Assembly: GCF_024178315.1 (NCBI RefSeq)
Contig: NZ_JAMZIK010000059.1
Location: 1-48,912 of the forward strand
DNA length: 48,912 nt
Reading direction: 5' to 3'
From: Siccirubricoccus soli
GTDB taxonomy: Bacteria; Pseudomonadota; Alphaproteobacteria; Acetobacterales; Acetobacteraceae
Shown here piece by piece: positions 46,877-48,912 of the stretch; the stretch's first letter is position 1; every line of letters starts with the position of its first letter. The notes beneath the pieces are model-generated. The model had not been told where the DNA came from. It did no database searches and was given only the letters and a program-made list of their open reading frames with translations. A program made the position numbers and the translations under genes.

Positions 46877-48088
46877 ATGCCGACTCGTCGCCTGCTGCTG
46901 GCCGCCGCTGCCGGAGGCCTTTTCACGCCGCGCCTGGTCCGGGCACAGGAGACGCCCGGCGTCACCGCGACCGAGCTCCGCATCGGCAACACCATGCCCT
47001 ATAGCGGCCCGGCCAGCGCCTATGGCTCCATCGGCCGCTCCCACCAGGCCTTCTTCCGCATGGTGAACGACAATGGCGGCATCGCCGGGCGGAAGATCAA
47101 CTTCATCACCTATGATGACGGCTACAGCCCGCCCAAGACGGTGGAGCAGGTGCGAAGGCTGGTGGAGCAGGACCGCGTGGCCTTCCTGTTCAACCCCCTC
47201 GGCACCGCCAGCAACAGCGCCATCCTGCGCTACGTGAACCAGCGGAAGGTGCCGCACCTCTTCCTCTCCACCGGCGCCGACAAATGGGGGAATTACCAGG
47301 ACACGCCCTGGACCATCGGCTGGCAGCCCAGCTACCGCACGGAAGCGCAGATCTACGCCAAGCACATGCTGGAGCAGAAGCCGAACGCCAAGCTCGCCCT
47401 GCTCTACCAGAACGACGATTTCGGCAAGGACTACGTCACCGGCATCCGCGACGTGCTGGGCGCCCGCTACGACGCCATGGTCCGCGCCGTGAGTCATGAG
47501 GCGACGGACCCGACGGTGGACAGCCAGATCGTCACGCTCGCCGGCAGCGGCGCCGAGGTGATGCTGACGGCCACCACGCCGAAATTCGCCGCCCAGGCCA
47601 TCCGCAAGGTGTTCGAGGTGGGCTGGCGGCCGCTGCACTACCTGACGAATGTCTCCATCAGCGTCGGCACGGTGATGGAGCCGGCGGGGGCGGAGCGCGG
47701 CGTCGGCATCATCACCTCCGCCTATCTGAAGGACCCCACCGACCCGGCCTGGGAACAGGATGCGGGGATGAACGAGTGGCGCAGCTTCATGTCGAAATAC
47801 ATCCCGGACGGCGACATGAAGGATGGCAGCTTTCCCTTCGCCTACGGCATTGCCCAGACGCTGATGCAGGTGCTGCGGCAGTGCGAGGGCAATTTCGCCC
47901 GGGACAACGTCATGCGCCAGGCGGCGAACCTGCAGGGCTTCGTGCCGGCCACGCTCATCCCCGGCATCACCGTCAACACCTCCCCGACCAATTTCCACCC
48001 GATCCGGCAGATGCAGTTGCAGCGCTGGACGGGCACCACCTGGGAACGCTTCGGCGGCATCATCGAGGGCGCCCACCTGGCCGGGTGA
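46877..48088 (+). CDS. Branched-chain amino-acid-type ABC substrate-binding protein, second of a pair
   Basis: A 403-residue paralogue of the preceding receptor; long stretches are the same by eye (for example LVEQDRVAFLFN, PWTIGWQPSYRTEAQIYAK and LLYQNDDFGKDYV). The signal is MPTRRLLLAAAAGGLFTPRL then VRAQ. ATG 46877 is chosen for its strong ribosome binding site GGGGAAGGAAG; the frame is open further left inside the previous gene but is not coding there. Differences cluster in ligand-contact loops (for example NPLGTASNS against NQLGTPTNS), which suggests different ligands. Last gene of the operon, followed by a hairpin terminator. Confidence 0.92.
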   Translation: MPTRRLLLAAAAGGLFTPRLVRAQETPGVTATELRIGNTMPYSGPASAYGSIGRSHQAFFRMVNDNGGIAGRKINFITYDDGYSPPKTVEQVRRLVEQDRVAFLFNPLGTASNSAILRYVNQRKVPHLFLSTGADKWGNYQDTPWTIGWQPSYRTEAQIYAKHMLEQKPNAKLALLYQNDDFGKDYVTGIRDVLGARYDAMVRAVSHEATDPTVDSQIVTLAGSGAEVMLTATTPKFAAQAIRKVFEVGWRPLHYLTNVSISVGTVMEPAGAERGVGIITSAYLKDPTDPAWEQDAGMNEWRSFMSKYIPDGDMKDGSFPFAYGIAQTLMQVLRQCEGNFARDNVMRQAANLQGFVPATLIPGITVNTSPTNFHPIRQMQLQRWTGTTWERFGGIIEGAHLAG

Positions 48089-48094
48089 GGCAGC

Positions 48095-48124
48095 GCCGGC
48101 CGGCCCCGGACGGAGCCGGCCGGC
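48095..48124. terminator. Bidirectional terminator-like hairpin at the end of the liv operon
   Basis: GCCGGCCGGC (48095-48104) pairs with GCCGGCCGGC (48115-48124) around a 10-nt loop, followed on the plus strand by CTTTG. It sits between the stops of two converging genes, so it could end both transcripts. Confidence 0.6.
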
Positions 48125-48132
48125 CTTTGCCA

Positions 48133-48912
48133 TCAGGGCTTCGGCAGGGTGCAACCGCCTTCGCTCATGGGGCGGAACGCCTCCTCGGCGGGCGTGGTCG
48201 CCACCAGCTTCAGCCCGTCCCACTGCCCCTTGCTCTCCGAGGGCTTCTTCGCCTCGAACAGATAGGCCGGGTGCAGCTTGCGCCCGTCCTCGCGGATGCG
48301 GCCCGGGCCGAAGCAATCATCGTCGGTCGGCATCGCCTTCATGCGCGCCACCACGGCGCGGCCATCCGCCTTCGCCGCCGCCGGCCCCATATCCGCGACC
48401 GCCTTGAGGTAGTGCAGCACCGATGCGTAGCAGCCCGCCTGCACCATGTTGGGCCACTGGTTCGGCGTCTTCGGCCGGATCCGATCCATGAAGGCGCGGG
48501 TGCGGTCGTTCAGGTCCCGGTAGAAGGTCTCGGTCAGCAGCAGGCCCTGCGCCACATCCTGCCCCAGCGCCTGCACATTGCTATTGTACATCAGCATGGC
48601 GGCGATGCGCATGTTCCGCGTCAGGCCGAATTCCCGCGCCTGCTTGCTGCAGTTGATCGTGTCGCCGCCCGCGTTGCAGAGCGCCAGCACCTTGGCGCGC
48701 GAGGCCTGCGCCTGCAGCAGCAGCGCGGAGAAGTCGGTGGTCTCCGGGAAGGGGTAGGTGGCGGAACCGACCACGCGCCCGCCGGCGGCGGTGACGAAGC
48801 GGGTCGTGCCGCGCTGGAGCTGCTGGCCGAAGCCGTAGTTGGCGGTGATGAAGAACCAGCTGTCGCCGCCGGCCTTCACCAGGGCACTGCCGGTGGATTT
48901 CGCCAGCATGTA
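48133..48912 (-). CDS. ABC substrate-binding protein, C-terminal part (cut by window edge)
   Basis: 259 residues are visible and the frame continues past the right edge. It is the second half of a Peripla_BP_6 receptor: GDSWFFITANYGFGQQLQRG, TDFSALLLQAQASRAKVLAL, FYRDLNDRTRAFMDRIRPKT and a C-terminal KLVATTPAEEAFRPMSEGGC. This branch is often found with branched-chain amino-acid or urea-type ABC systems. It faces the liv operon tail to tail and is clearly more distant from the two liv receptors than they are from each other. The ligand is unknown. Confidence 0.87.
   Translation of the reverse strand, partial: YMLAKSTGSALVKAGGDSWFFITANYGFGQQLQRGTTRFVTAAGGRVVGSATYPFPETTDFSALLLQAQASRAKVLALCNAGGDTINCSKQAREFGLTRNMRIAAMLMYNSNVQALGQDVAQGLLLTETFYRDLNDRTRAFMDRIRPKTPNQWPNMVQAGCYASVLHYLKAVADMGPAAAKADGRAVVARMKAMPTDDDCFGPGRIREDGRKLHPAYLFEAKKPSESKGQWDGLKLVATTPAEEAFRPMSEGGCTLPKP

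Overview
The window looks like chromosomal DNA of a GC-rich alphaproteobacterium, most likely an Acetobacteraceae member close to Roseomonas. Reasons: the F1 part of ATP synthase stands alone in the order atpH-A-G-D-C with no F0 genes beside it, a short SRP RNA sits directly before dnaX-ybaB-recR, many starts are GTG or TTG, and several families (DUF29, the membrane protein after the alcohol dehydrogenase, the broken YPS-type lipoprotein) are typical of that group. Genus assignment is inference.

Layout. 1-1040: the left end of an IS66-family element running off the window edge (terminal repeat ends at 248), then nearly gene-free, hairpin-rich DNA. 1041-7884 (+): stand-alone DnaQ exonuclease, zinc alcohol dehydrogenase with an overlapping membrane protein, DHA2 drug exporter, then a single-pass Pro/Ala-rich protein overlapping an OmpA-type lipoprotein. 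7885-9728: a lipoprotein pseudogene broken by two frameshifts and a 107-bp mobile repeat, and a diiron ferritin-like protein (-). 9855-14945 (-): atpHAGDC. 15230-16886: MFS transporter converging on a DUF29 gene. 17090-27775: priA divergent from fsa-DUF484-xerC, then a zinc-ribbon protein, polA and a hybrid histidine kinase. 27762-32284: small lipoprotein and nudC (-), SRP RNA, dnaX, ybaB, recR. 32398-36302: RTX protein and a polysaccharide pyruvyl transferase-like enzyme. 36973-38266: CsbD and an orphan amino-acid binding protein. 38608-41969: a tightly overlapped MOSC / PDR-type oxidoreductase / XRE-cupin operon divergent from a TRAP binding protein. 42143-48088: complete branched-chain amino-acid-type ABC operon (livG-F-H-M plus two binding proteins), facing a third binding protein cut by the right edge.

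How the genes work together. The housekeeping blocks cover energy (F1 ATPase), DNA replication and repair (DnaQ, PriA, PolA, DnaX, YbaB, RecR, XerC) and membrane insertion (SRP RNA). The accessory blocks cover uptake (liv operon, TRAP and amino-acid receptors), export (DHA2 pump) and surface functions (OmpA lipoprotein, RTX, pyruvyl transferase).

Most noteworthy non-gene structure: three copies of an exactly 107-bp, CTAG-bounded, double-hairpin repeat (8247-8353, 34695-34801, 38468-38574). One lies inside a gene, one sits exactly on the stop codon of the RTX gene, one is intergenic. The best candidate for a little-described system is the MOSC-oxidoreductase-XRE/cupin operon with a perfect 16-bp palindrome 16 bp before its first gene and a four-unit 22-bp tandem repeat before the divergent TRAP gene.
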